Origin: Anaerolineae bacterium
Lineage (GTDB): Bacteria > Chloroflexota > Anaerolineae > Aggregatilineales > UBA2796
Direction: 5' to 3'
NCBI GenBank assembly: GCA_019637615.1
Contig: JAHBVJ010000005.1
Coordinates: 62,001 to 126,000 of the forward strand
DNA length: 64,000 nt
Shown here: positions 16,873 to 24,930 of the stretch, piece after piece
How positions within the stretch are numbered: position 1 is the stretch's first letter
How the letters are laid out: each line of letters opens with the position of its first letter
The notes under the pieces: generated by a model
The model's database searches: none
What the model was told of the DNA's origin: nothing
The model's input: the letters and a program-made list of their open reading frames with translations, nothing else
Program-made: the position numbers and the translations under genes

Positions 16873-19245
16873 GTGCCTGAGTATTTAGCTCCCGGTGTTT
16901 ACGTAGAAGAAACCAGTTTCCGCGCCAAGTCGATTGAAGGGGTTGGCACGAGCACAACCGGCTTCGCGGGCGTAGCACGTACTGGCCCGATTGGTCAGGC
17001 CAACGAGACGCCCGAATTGATCACCAGCTTTGGCGATTTCGAGCGCATTTATGGCGGTTTTGGCGACCTGACGCTGACCCCCGCGACGAATTATCTCGCT
17101 CACGCGGTGCGCGCCTATTTCAACGAGGGCGGATCGCGGTTATACGTCTCACGCGTGGATACGCACGGCAGCAAGGCGCAGTCGGCGGTGCTGGCGACGG
17201 TTGGCGGCAAGACCGCACGCTTCACGGCGCGCTTCCCCGGTTCGACGGGCAATGGCCGGATCGGCTTGCGGCTGACTTCGACGCCCGTCGTACTGCGGCA
17301 GATGAACAGCGCCCCCGATGGTACCCTGCTGCGCGTCGGGGCGAGCGGCGTCCGCGCGAAGCCTGCCAGCGTCGCTAGTAACCTCAGCGGGCCGTTTTTG
17401 CTGAACGATAACAGCAAACTGTTGCTGACGGTTGGCGGCACTCCCAAAGAATTGACGTTCAAGGGTGAAGCCGCGGTTGCTACTGGCGATAATGCGCTAG
17501 CGGATACCGTCACGCTGACCGCCGGACATGGCACGTTGGAAGTCGAAATTGACGGCGTGCGGCAGAAGCTGACCCTCGCGGAGGGTGATGTTGCCCGCGC
17601 TACATTGGTTGACCAACTCAACGCGGCGATTCGCGGCGGTTTCGCGCGGTTGGAGGGCGATAATAAGCTTTCGATCCTCAGTGACAAACGCGGGGCGGCG
17701 GCATCCGTGAAGGTATTCACGAATGCTGACTTCGGCTTCACGGCAGACAAGACGGATGTCAACGCGCCGGACGCCAACAACACGGTAGCCGATCTGCTGC
17801 GCGTGTCGGTGCAAGAGATCAATACGCTGCTGACGGACGCAGGTATTGACGCGCGGGCGGCACTGCTGCCCAACGGTCAATTCGTGCTGGCGACGACGGC
17901 AACGGGCACAACCTCGGCGTTGGAAGTGCGGTCGGCGGCTGGTTCCGTCGAAGGCGTACTTGGCTTTGCCCCCGGCACGAAAAACGGTGCCGACGGACAA
18001 GCGATCACTTATTACGTCAAGAGTGGCAACGGTTGGCGCGATTCGAGCGGCACTGACCTGTCGCTGGCGGGGTTGGGGATCAACGATGCGCCTTCCGGTG
18101 GCGCGGAGATCATGACGCTGACCGTCGTATCCGAAGATGGCGATGGCAGCGTGACAGTGGTCGAAGAATTAGCCTTTGACAGCCATCACCCGCGCTGGAT
18201 CGGGACGATCCTATCTGATACGCCGACCCGCCGCGCTGATTATTTGTATCATCGATATGTCTTCACGGGCGAGGGCGTGGACGCATTCACGTTGGTTAAC
18301 GCGCTGTTCGGGATGAGCGACGAGATCGTGATCGTGGTCACGGGCGGCAATGATGGGGTAACGCCGATCACGGTTGATTATGAAACGGCACTGGAAGCGT
18401 TGATCGGGCTGGAAGACATCGCCATCGTCGCCGCGCCGGGATATTCGGCCTATGGCGATGACAACAATTATCAAGGCATCCAAAACGCACTGATCAGCCA
18501 TGCTGAACGTCGCCGTTCATACCGTATCGCCGTGCTGGATTCACAGCCTGACCAACTGCCGAGCGAGGTGCGCAGCGCACGCGGCAAGATCGACTCGAAA
18601 TACGCGGCGTTGTATTACCCGTGGGTGGTGGTGCCGAATCCACTGGCGCGCCCCGGCCTCGATAATGTGCCTTCGGAGATCGCGCTGCCGCCGTCCGGCT
18701 TCGTGACGGGCATTTATGCGCGTAACGACATCGAGCGCGGTGTGTATAAGGCGCCTGCCAACGAAGTCGTGCGCAGCGCGTTGCGGTTCGAACTCGATAT
18801 TAACTTCGCGCAGCAAGAAGTCTTGAATCCGCTGGGTGTCAACTGCCTGCGGTATCTCTCCGGACGCGGCTACCGCGTGTGGGGCGCACGTACCGCCAGC
18901 TCCGACCCCGAATGGAAGTACGTCAATGTGCGCCGCTACTTCAACTATCTGGAGGCGTCCATTGACCGAGGCACGCAGTGGGCGGTGTTCGAGCCGAACG
19001 GGGAACGCTTGTGGGCGAATATTCGCGGCACGATTGAGGCGTTCCTGTACAACGAATGGGTGTCCGGTGCGCTGCTCGGTGGCAGTACCAAAGAGGCGTT
19101 TTTCGTCCGCTGTGACCGCAGCACGATGACGCAGAACGACCTCGATAACGGACGACTGATCTGCTTGATCGGCGTCGCGGTGATTAAGCCCGCCGAATTC
19201 GTGATCTTCCGCATCGGTCAAAAGACCGCCGACGCACGTAGCTAA
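16873..19245 (+). CDS. CIS contractile sheath protein, long form
   Basis: 790 residues from GTG at 16873 (aagga upstream). The start LAPGVYVEETSFRAKSIEGV and the end YLEASIDRGTQWAVFEPNGE, FVRCDRSTMTQNDLDNGRL, CLIGVAVIKPAEFVIF are classical contractile-sheath signatures; the C-terminal domain provides strand exchange between subunits. Residues about 100-420 are an inserted beta-rich, Thr/Ala-rich block (LTVGGTPKELTF, LEVEIDGVRQKLTL) that the shorter sheath at 19757 does not share. It probably projects from the outer surface. This should be the main sheath, followed directly by the main tube gene. Confidence 0.95.
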   Translation: MPEYLAPGVYVEETSFRAKSIEGVGTSTTGFAGVARTGPIGQANETPELITSFGDFERIYGGFGDLTLTPATNYLAHAVRAYFNEGGSRLYVSRVDTHGSKAQSAVLATVGGKTARFTARFPGSTGNGRIGLRLTSTPVVLRQMNSAPDGTLLRVGASGVRAKPASVASNLSGPFLLNDNSKLLLTVGGTPKELTFKGEAAVATGDNALADTVTLTAGHGTLEVEIDGVRQKLTLAEGDVARATLVDQLNAAIRGGFARLEGDNKLSILSDKRGAAASVKVFTNADFGFTADKTDVNAPDANNTVADLLRVSVQEINTLLTDAGIDARAALLPNGQFVLATTATGTTSALEVRSAAGSVEGVLGFAPGTKNGADGQAITYYVKSGNGWRDSSGTDLSLAGLGINDAPSGGAEIMTLTVVSEDGDGSVTVVEELAFDSHHPRWIGTILSDTPTRRADYLYHRYVFTGEGVDAFTLVNALFGMSDEIVIVVTGGNDGVTPITVDYETALEALIGLEDIAIVAAPGYSAYGDDNNYQGIQNALISHAERRRSYRIAVLDSQPDQLPSEVRSARGKIDSKYAALYYPWVVVPNPLARPGLDNVPSEIALPPSGFVTGIYARNDIERGVYKAPANEVVRSALRFELDINFAQQEVLNPLGVNCLRYLSGRGYRVWGARTASSDPEWKYVNVRRYFNYLEASIDRGTQWAVFEPNGERLWANIRGTIEAFLYNEWVSGALLGGSTKEAFFVRCDRSTMTQNDLDNGRLICLIGVAVIKPAEFVIFRIGQKTADARS

Positions 19246-19268
19246 CTGGAAGCGAGTGGAGCAGGATT

Positions 19269-19730
19269 ATGGCTGACCGGACTATTCCTTATGCAGCGTT
19301 CAATTTCATCGTGGAGTTGAACGGTGGACGCGATGCGAATTCGCTGATCGGCGGTTTCAGCGAAGTGACAGGACTCACCACCGAGTTCACCATGGCGGAG
19401 TACCGCAACGGCAACGAAAAGCTCAACCGTGTGCGCAAACTGCCGGGTGTTTACAAAGTGGGCGATGTGACACTGAAGCGCGGCGTGATCAATTCGCAAG
19501 ATTACTGGGATTGGATCGCCCAGACACGGGCGATGGGTCATGTCTCGAAGCGCGAGGTGGTGATCACGCTGCGCGACGAAGCGGGCAGCCCCGTCCAGAA
19601 ATGGACGCTGTCAGGCGTGACGCCGATGAAATATACGGGGCCACAGCTCAACTCGAAGGGCGGCACGGATGTCGCCATCGAGGAGCTGGTGCTCTCCGCC
19701 GAAGATATTAACTTCGAAGCTCTGGCTTAA
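19269..19730 (+). CDS. CIS inner tube protein (T4 gp19/Afp1-like)
   Basis: 153 residues, the normal size for the family. Signatures: YAAFNFIVELNGG, FSEVTGLTTEFTMAEYRNG, KLPGVYKVGDVTLKRGV, WDWIAQTRAM and the end VAIEELVLSAEDINFE. The conserved GL-E and LKRGV elements are those of T4 gp19-like tube proteins, which stack as hexamers inside the sheath. It follows the long sheath by 23 bp, so the two make the main tube-sheath pair. Confidence 0.95.
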   Translation: MADRTIPYAAFNFIVELNGGRDANSLIGGFSEVTGLTTEFTMAEYRNGNEKLNRVRKLPGVYKVGDVTLKRGVINSQDYWDWIAQTRAMGHVSKREVVITLRDEAGSPVQKWTLSGVTPMKYTGPQLNSKGGTDVAIEELVLSAEDINFEALA

Positions 19731-19756
19731 GCCTGTGATAGTCGGTGGATGGCGCG

Positions 19757-21337
19757 ATGTTTGACCGCTTGACGTTCGAAGACGCTCCGTATATTGCGCA
19801 AGCTCCGCAACGCGCTGACGTTGCCCTGTTCGTGGGATTCGTCCGGCGGCGCGCGGCGGCACTGCCAAGCGCGCTGAACCGCTGGCTGTCGAACTTCCTC
19901 AATGAACGCGGAATCGACAGCAGCACGGTGGAGTCGCTGTATGACATCCCCGTGCCGGTGGATTCGTGGAACGTCTTCGACCGATTATTCGCGTGGGAGC
20001 AGCGCCCGTTGGACGAGGCCGATCCGTTTACGGGGAGGCCAGCGCGGTTCTGCCATTCGTATATTGGCGCGGCGGTGCGGTCGTTCTTCGCGCAGGGCGG
20101 GCGGAAATGCTACGTGGTGCGGGTGGGCGATCCGTGGGTGATGACGGCAAGCTACCAAGATCGCCTCGTGCAGATGGACAAGCTGATCCCCGGCTTCAGC
20201 AGCGGGATGCAGAGCATGACCCCGTTCGACGCGGCAACATGGCACGGCGTCGGCTGGTTGTTCGGGCTGCAAGATGCCTCGTTCTTGTGCTTGCCAGACC
20301 TGCCGGACATGGTGCGGACGGAGCGCGAGGCGATTGACGTGAAGCGGGAACTGCCGCCGACGCCGGAATATTTCGTGGAGTGTTCGGACATCGAGATTCC
20401 GCTGCCAGATAACGCGGCGAAGTCGTTCCTCGCGCCACGCTGCGACGATGATGGCTACCGCGATTGGGCGCGGGCACTGCGAATGCTCGGTCTGCTGGTG
20501 GCGCGCTATCAGCGCGAGGTGCAGATCGTGGCGGCGTTGCCAATCCCCGCCAAAGATACTGCCGCCAATCTGCTGGATTATCTGACGCGCCCGAATGGTG
20601 GCTCGCTGGCGTATGGCTTCGATGATAGCGGGACGGGAATCGCCAGCGCGTTCGTGCAGTTGGCGTATCCGTGGCTGCGCACGCCGGGATCGGAAAGGCT
20701 ACCGGAAGCGCTGGAAAGCCCCGACGCCGTGCTGACGGGCTTGCTGGCACGTAACGCGCTGACACAAGGCACGTTCAGCAGCGCGGCAAAGCTGCATCTG
20801 GCGGATGTGTACGAAGTCTTCCCGAAATTACGCCGTGACGAAATCTGGGGACGCCCGAAAGCGTGGCTGGAAGACCGCGCGCTGGTGGAACGGGTGTCGC
20901 TGTTCGGATCGACGCCAGCACGGTTGGCGCTGCTCTCCGATGTGACGACCAGCCGCGATGAGTCGTGGCGACCCGCCAACGTGAACCGCTTGATGTCGCT
21001 GTTGGTACGGACGGCGCGACGCTTGGGCGAAGAATCGGCGTTTGAGCCATCGGGCGAGGCATTGTGGAAAACACTGCGGGAGCGGATGCGCGGACTATTG
21101 AACGAACTGTTCGCCATCGGGGCGCTGCGCGGAAAATCGGCGGCTGACGCATTCGAGGTGCGCTGTGACCGGACGACGATGACACAAAATGACATCGACA
21201 ACGGGCGCACGATCTGCCAGATCGCGTTTGATCCGGCGGTGCCCATCGAGCGCATCAACGTGGTGCTGATGATGAATCAGGGCGGGCAGTTATCGCTGTT
21301 CGCCGCGACGACGGCGGTCGGGCAAGGGGCGGGGTGA
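19757..21337 (+). CDS. CIS sheath-like protein, short form
   Basis: About 526 residues. The C-terminus FEVRCDRTTMTQNDIDNGRT, CQIAFDPAVPIERINVVL matches the sheath end domain almost word for word with the 790-residue sheath. The N-terminal half (FDRLTFEDAPYIAQAPQRAD, VRSFFAQGGRKCYVVRVGD) lacks the APGVYVEE start. It is likely the baseplate-proximal or specialised sheath, as Afp carries several sheath paralogues. The start was set at ATG 19757 (ggtgga seven bases before); a GTG at 19745 is possible. It overlaps the next gene by GTGA. Confidence 0.88.
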   Translation: MFDRLTFEDAPYIAQAPQRADVALFVGFVRRRAAALPSALNRWLSNFLNERGIDSSTVESLYDIPVPVDSWNVFDRLFAWEQRPLDEADPFTGRPARFCHSYIGAAVRSFFAQGGRKCYVVRVGDPWVMTASYQDRLVQMDKLIPGFSSGMQSMTPFDAATWHGVGWLFGLQDASFLCLPDLPDMVRTEREAIDVKRELPPTPEYFVECSDIEIPLPDNAAKSFLAPRCDDDGYRDWARALRMLGLLVARYQREVQIVAALPIPAKDTAANLLDYLTRPNGGSLAYGFDDSGTGIASAFVQLAYPWLRTPGSERLPEALESPDAVLTGLLARNALTQGTFSSAAKLHLADVYEVFPKLRRDEIWGRPKAWLEDRALVERVSLFGSTPARLALLSDVTTSRDESWRPANVNRLMSLLVRTARRLGEESAFEPSGEALWKTLRERMRGLLNELFAIGALRGKSAADAFEVRCDRTTMTQNDIDNGRTICQIAFDPAVPIERINVVLMMNQGGQLSLFAATTAVGQGAG

Positions 21338-21840
21338 CACTGATGCCAACAGATGAAAACCAGATCGCGCCACTGCATGTATTCCGCTTTCAGGTCGAAT
21401 TCAAGGAAGCCGCCGCCTCGGACGGGCAAGGCGGTTCCGGCAGCGATCTATTGATTTGCAGCGGGGCGTTTTCGCAGGTGTCGGGGCTAGAAGCCACCAT
21501 GGAACCGTTCGTGATCCGCGAGGGCGGGCAGAATTACGGCACGACTCAGCGCGTGGGACGGGTGACCTTCGCCACGGTGATCTTGAAGCGCGGCATGACG
21601 ACCACGCGACATCTGTGGCATTGGTGGGACTTGGTGACGGGCGGCGCTTACGCTTATCGGTTGGATGCGTCGATCACGATGTTCGATATTGAAGGCAACC
21701 CGATCTTGGCGTGGACACTGCGGCGGGCGATGCCCGTGAAATTCAAAGCCGCCGATCTCGATGCGCTGTCGAACAACGTCGCAGTAGAAGAACTGCACAT
21801 CGTCCATGAAGGGCTGCAATACGGCAGATTACAAGGATAA
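21334..21840 (+). CDS. Second CIS tube protein (Afp5-like)
   Basis: 168 residues starting at GTG overlapping the preceding stop. It repeats the tube signature: LHVFRFQVEFKEAAAS, FSQVSGLEATMEPFVIREGG, FATVILKRGMTTTRHLW, VAVEELHIVHEGL. The insertion of a Gly/Ser-rich loop (DGQGGSGSD) and the longer C-terminus set it apart from the 153-residue tube. In Afp/PVC particles such a second tube protein forms the adaptor layer between tube and spike hub. The order sheath-tube-sheath-tube suggests an old duplication of a pair. Confidence 0.9.
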   Translation: MTLMPTDENQIAPLHVFRFQVEFKEAAASDGQGGSGSDLLICSGAFSQVSGLEATMEPFVIREGGQNYGTTQRVGRVTFATVILKRGMTTTRHLWHWWDLVTGGAYAYRLDASITMFDIEGNPILAWTLRRAMPVKFKAADLDALSNNVAVEELHIVHEGLQYGRLQG

Positions 21841-21854
21841 AGCGAGATTACGCC

Positions 21855-22895
21855 ATGCCGAATGATGACCGTTACGCGACGATTGCCCCTGTACAGGCCT
21901 CTGGACGGGAAGACGAGAGCAGGAAAGTCACTGTGCATTTTAACCCTGCCAGTTTGCAGTACACCGTCAGCAATACCGTGCAGCCGCCCGGACAGCAGAA
22001 CGCGCAATTTGTGACGCAGAGCAGCGCCAAACTGACGATGGATCTGATCTTCGACACGACGACAACGGGTACGGACGTGCGCAGCATCACCAGCAGCATC
22101 GCGGGCTTCATGCAGCCGAACCCCAACGCGGCGGGCGAAAATGTGCCGTCGCGCGTCGTGTTCCGGTGGGGCGTATACAGCTTCACCGGCATGATCGAGT
22201 CGTTCCGTGAAACCATCGATTTCTTCCACAGTACGGGTGTACCGCTGCGCTCATCGGTCAATCTCGTGCTGGCGGCGCTGGAGAATTTGTTTGAGCCGCG
22301 TGGATCGCAGAACGCTAATCTCAACCAGCCGCAAGCCTCCGAATTCCCGCGCGGGCAGAGTCCGGCGAGTCTGGCGAGCGGGGCAGGAAATCCACGCGCG
22401 GCGTCGGCAGTCGCCAAGCAGAACAACCAAGAGAGCGTGCGGTTTTCACGCGGGCCGCTGACCGTGAGCGCGTCCATTAATTTGAAAAAACCGTCTGGTT
22501 CGGCATCGGCGGGCGCGGGTGGCGGCGCGGGAATAGGCATCAGCGGCGGTGCGGGCATTAGCGGTGGAGCCGGAATCAAGACCAGTGCGTCGTTCGGCGG
22601 CAGTGCTTCGGCAGGAGTATCCGCGACGGCGGGCGCGTTCGCCGGATTGGGCAGCTCGTCCAGCGCCAGCGCATCGTTCAAGCTCAACCCTAGTAAATTG
22701 CTTCAAACGAGTGGTTCTGGGAGCGTCTCGGCGGGGATCGGCGCGTCGTTCAACATCGGCGGGCAGGCCAACGGCGCGGGCGGCATCTCCGGCGGAGCGA
22801 AGCTCACAGGCGGCGGCGGGTTGGGCAGCATCAGCGGCGGCGTACAGGTTGACCTGAACGCTGATGGCAAAGCGCGCATTATTTTCGAAGACTGA
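21855..22895 (+). CDS. Afp7/Pvc7-like tube-baseplate protein with Gly/Ala/Ser-rich tail
   Basis: 346 residues. Residues 1-150 match the CIS tube-protein N-terminal domain (VTVHFNPASLQYTVSN, KLTMDLIFDTTTTGTDVRSI, VVFRWGVYSFTGMIESF). In Afp7/Pvc7 this is followed by a LysM domain. Here there is no LysM; instead residues about 210-335 are repetitive Gly/Ser/Ala with short phrases such as GISGGAGISGGAG, ending in VQVDLNADGKARI. Its position between second tube and hub fits the tube-baseplate junction. The tail could be a flexible linker or a surface filament-like element. Confidence 0.85.
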   Translation: MPNDDRYATIAPVQASGREDESRKVTVHFNPASLQYTVSNTVQPPGQQNAQFVTQSSAKLTMDLIFDTTTTGTDVRSITSSIAGFMQPNPNAAGENVPSRVVFRWGVYSFTGMIESFRETIDFFHSTGVPLRSSVNLVLAALENLFEPRGSQNANLNQPQASEFPRGQSPASLASGAGNPRAASAVAKQNNQESVRFSRGPLTVSASINLKKPSGSASAGAGGGAGIGISGGAGISGGAGIKTSASFGGSASAGVSATAGAFAGLGSSSSASASFKLNPSKLLQTSGSGSVSAGIGASFNIGGQANGAGGISGGAKLTGGGGLGSISGGVQVDLNADGKARIIFED

Positions 22896-22924
22896 GCAGC
22901 GGTTCGTGATGGGAGATCGTCACC

Positions 22925-23104
22925 ATGACCATCGTATTCGATGAAGTCGTCGCCAGTGTAGAGCCGGACTTCACGCCGGGGCGTGCCGACGAACAAGAGC
23001 AGCGATCAGCCGCCACGCACGAAACCCGTGAAGCGGCGATGGAAAAACTGCTGTGCGACTTGCGCACTGTAGAACGCCGAGAAGCGCGTTTAAGCGCCGA
23101 TTGA
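22925..23104 (+). CDS. Small CIS protein of 59 residues
   Basis: An ATG with gggag nine or ten bases upstream opens a 59-codon frame (MTIVFDEVVASVEP at the start, RREARLSAD at the end) that fills the space between the Afp7-like and hub genes. It is acidic at the N-terminus and helical and charged at the C-terminus. I recall that many injection-system clusters keep a tiny protein at this place, but I cannot name a family. Good spacing and ribosome site make it likely to be real. Confidence 0.7.
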   Translation: MTIVFDEVVASVEPDFTPGRADEQEQRSAATHETREAAMEKLLCDLRTVERREARLSAD

Positions 23105-23125
23105 TAGCACCGAGGACACCAAGTC

Positions 23126-24220
23126 ATGACTGAAACGCCAGTGGCGCAAGGCACGTTATATGCTGCCCGCCCTTCCATCCGCATCGACACCCAAGAGTAT
23201 GCGCTGATCAATGAGCTGCTGCTGGGGATGCGGATGACGGAGACGGAAGGCGGTTTATCTGCGCTTGAACTGCGGTTTAGCAACCATGCCAGCGATACGG
23301 AGGGCGGGGCTGACTTGGCGTTCGAGGAAGGCGATATTCTGGCGTTGGGCAAACAGATCATCCTGTACGCGGGGGATCAGAGCGAGCCGCAAGAGATTTT
23401 CCGAGGCGTGATCACGGGGCTGGAGATCGAATTCCCCGAAAGCGCACCGCCGGAATTGATGGTACTGGCGGAAGACGCCTTCCAGCGGGCGCGGATGACA
23501 CGGCGCAGCAAGACGTGGGAAGACAAGAGCATCGCGGATATTGCCAACGCGGTGGCGGAACAGGTCAGTTTGCGGCCTGTCGTGTCAGGTTTCGACCAGA
23601 CTGGGACGTGGGTGCAGTTCAACGAGAGCGATCTAGCCTTCTTGCGGCGACTGCTGGCGCGGTTCGATGGTGATTTGCAGGTGGTGGGCGAAGAAATGCA
23701 CGTTTCGCCCCGCAGCGACGTGCAACGTGGCACCGTGACGCTGGATATGCACAGCCAACTCCGTGCGGCGCGGGTGATCGCAGACTTGACGAACGTGGTT
23801 ACGCAGGTGACTGCCAGCGGTTGGGATGTGATGGCGGGTGAGAGCATTACGGCGACCAGCAGCGGCACCAACTTCGGGCCGGGGCAGGGTAGCAAAGGCA
23901 AAGAAGTCTTGAGCGATCTCAGCTCGGTGCTGGGCGAGGGTGCCTACCACATCGGGCATCTCGCCGCCGCCAACCAGCAGGAGTTGCAGGCAATCGTGGA
24001 CAGCGCGTTTGACCAGCGTGCGCGGCGGTTTGTACGCGCGGAAGGCACCGCCGAAGGGAATCCCGCCATCCGCGTCGGCACGCACGTCGAACTAACTGGC
24101 TTAGGGCCGCGCTTCAGCAATACCTATTACGTGGTGCGTGCCTGTCATCGCTATGACCGTGTGAGCGGCTACATGACTGATTTTGAAGCCGAATGTGGCT
24201 TTATGGGCAATGGTAGTTAG
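23126..24220 (+). CDS. CIS baseplate hub, gpD/gp27-like (Afp8 N-terminal part)
   Basis: 364 residues. It follows phage late-control gene D proteins: RPSIRIDTQEY, LSALELRFSN, VITGLEIEFPESAPPEL, AEDAFQRARMTRRSKTWEDK, SIADIANAVAEQ, WVQFNESDLAFLRRLLARFD. Trimers of this protein form the hub that holds the spike. In Afp8 and VgrG the hub and spike are one chain; here they are separate genes 11 bp apart, as in phage T4 (gp27 and gp5) or P2 (gpD and gpV). Confidence 0.93.
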   Translation: MTETPVAQGTLYAARPSIRIDTQEYALINELLLGMRMTETEGGLSALELRFSNHASDTEGGADLAFEEGDILALGKQIILYAGDQSEPQEIFRGVITGLEIEFPESAPPELMVLAEDAFQRARMTRRSKTWEDKSIADIANAVAEQVSLRPVVSGFDQTGTWVQFNESDLAFLRRLLARFDGDLQVVGEEMHVSPRSDVQRGTVTLDMHSQLRAARVIADLTNVVTQVTASGWDVMAGESITATSSGTNFGPGQGSKGKEVLSDLSSVLGEGAYHIGHLAAANQQELQAIVDSAFDQRARRFVRAEGTAEGNPAIRVGTHVELTGLGPRFSNTYYVVRACHRYDRVSGYMTDFEAECGFMGNGS

Positions 24221-24231
24221 GACGGTATTTG

Positions 24232-24930
24232 ATGTCTGTACCCAACCAGTTCGCGATTGCACAGCCGGGATTGTTCTTCGGCACCTACCTTGCCAAGGTG
24301 GAGTCCGTCGATGACCCACAGAACTTGGCGCGGGTGCAAGTGCGGCTGCTGAATTGTGACGGCGTAGGCGACCAAGACGCGCCGATCTGGGCACGGGTAG
24401 CAGCGCCGTTCGCGGGCGATAGTCGCGGCGCATTCTTCATCCCCGATGTGGACGACGAGGTGCTGGTCACATTTGTGAACGGCGATCCGCGCTTCCCGAT
24501 TGTGATTGGCAGCATGTGGAATGGCAACGCTGCCCCGCCCGAAACGCTCGGCGGCGCGGGAGACAAGGTAGATCGCTGGACGTTCGTGGGCAAAGCCGGC
24601 ACGCGCATCGCCATCGTGGAAGAACAGGAAGGCAGCGCGCTAATTTCGCTGACGACGCCCGCTTCGGAGAGCATCAAGATCAAGCAAGAGTCAGGCGGCA
24701 AGATCGAGATCGAAGCGGCGGGAGCAAAGATCACGCTGGACACACAAGGCGTGAAGATCGAGGCACCGTCCAAAGTCGCGATTCAAGCGGGACAGGTCGA
24801 AGTGAAGGCAGGCATGGTCAAGGTGGACGCGGCGATGGCGCAATTTACGGGCGTGGTACGCTGCCAGACCCTGATCACGACGACGGCAGTCGCGACGACC
24901 TACACGCCGGGGGCAGGCAACATATGGTAA
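24232..24930 (+). CDS. CIS spike protein, gp5/gpV OB-fold with beta-helix
   Basis: 232 residues from ATG 24232 (agga ten bases before). The OB-fold (about 15-105) shows GTYLAKVESVDDPQNLARVQ, WARVAAPFAGDSRGAFFIPD, VLVTFVNGDPRFPIVIGSMW. Residues about 130-220 are strand repeats (IKIKQESGGKIEIEAAGAKI, ITLDTQGVKIEAPSKV) predicted to build the triple-stranded spike. It has no lysozyme domain and no separate PAAR tip protein is found nearby, so the chain end (YTPGAGNIW) may form the tip itself. It overlaps the next gene by 7 bp. Confidence 0.92.
   Translation: MSVPNQFAIAQPGLFFGTYLAKVESVDDPQNLARVQVRLLNCDGVGDQDAPIWARVAAPFAGDSRGAFFIPDVDDEVLVTFVNGDPRFPIVIGSMWNGNAAPPETLGGAGDKVDRWTFVGKAGTRIAIVEEQEGSALISLTTPASESIKIKQESGGKIEIEAAGAKITLDTQGVKIEAPSKVAIQAGQVEVKAGMVKVDAAMAQFTGVVRCQTLITTTAVATTYTPGAGNIW

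Noticed and set aside
24516..24923. N-terminal extension of the membrane-segment protein
   Set aside because: This part only reads the spike gene in another frame; the ATG at 24924 overlapping the spike stop is the natural start.
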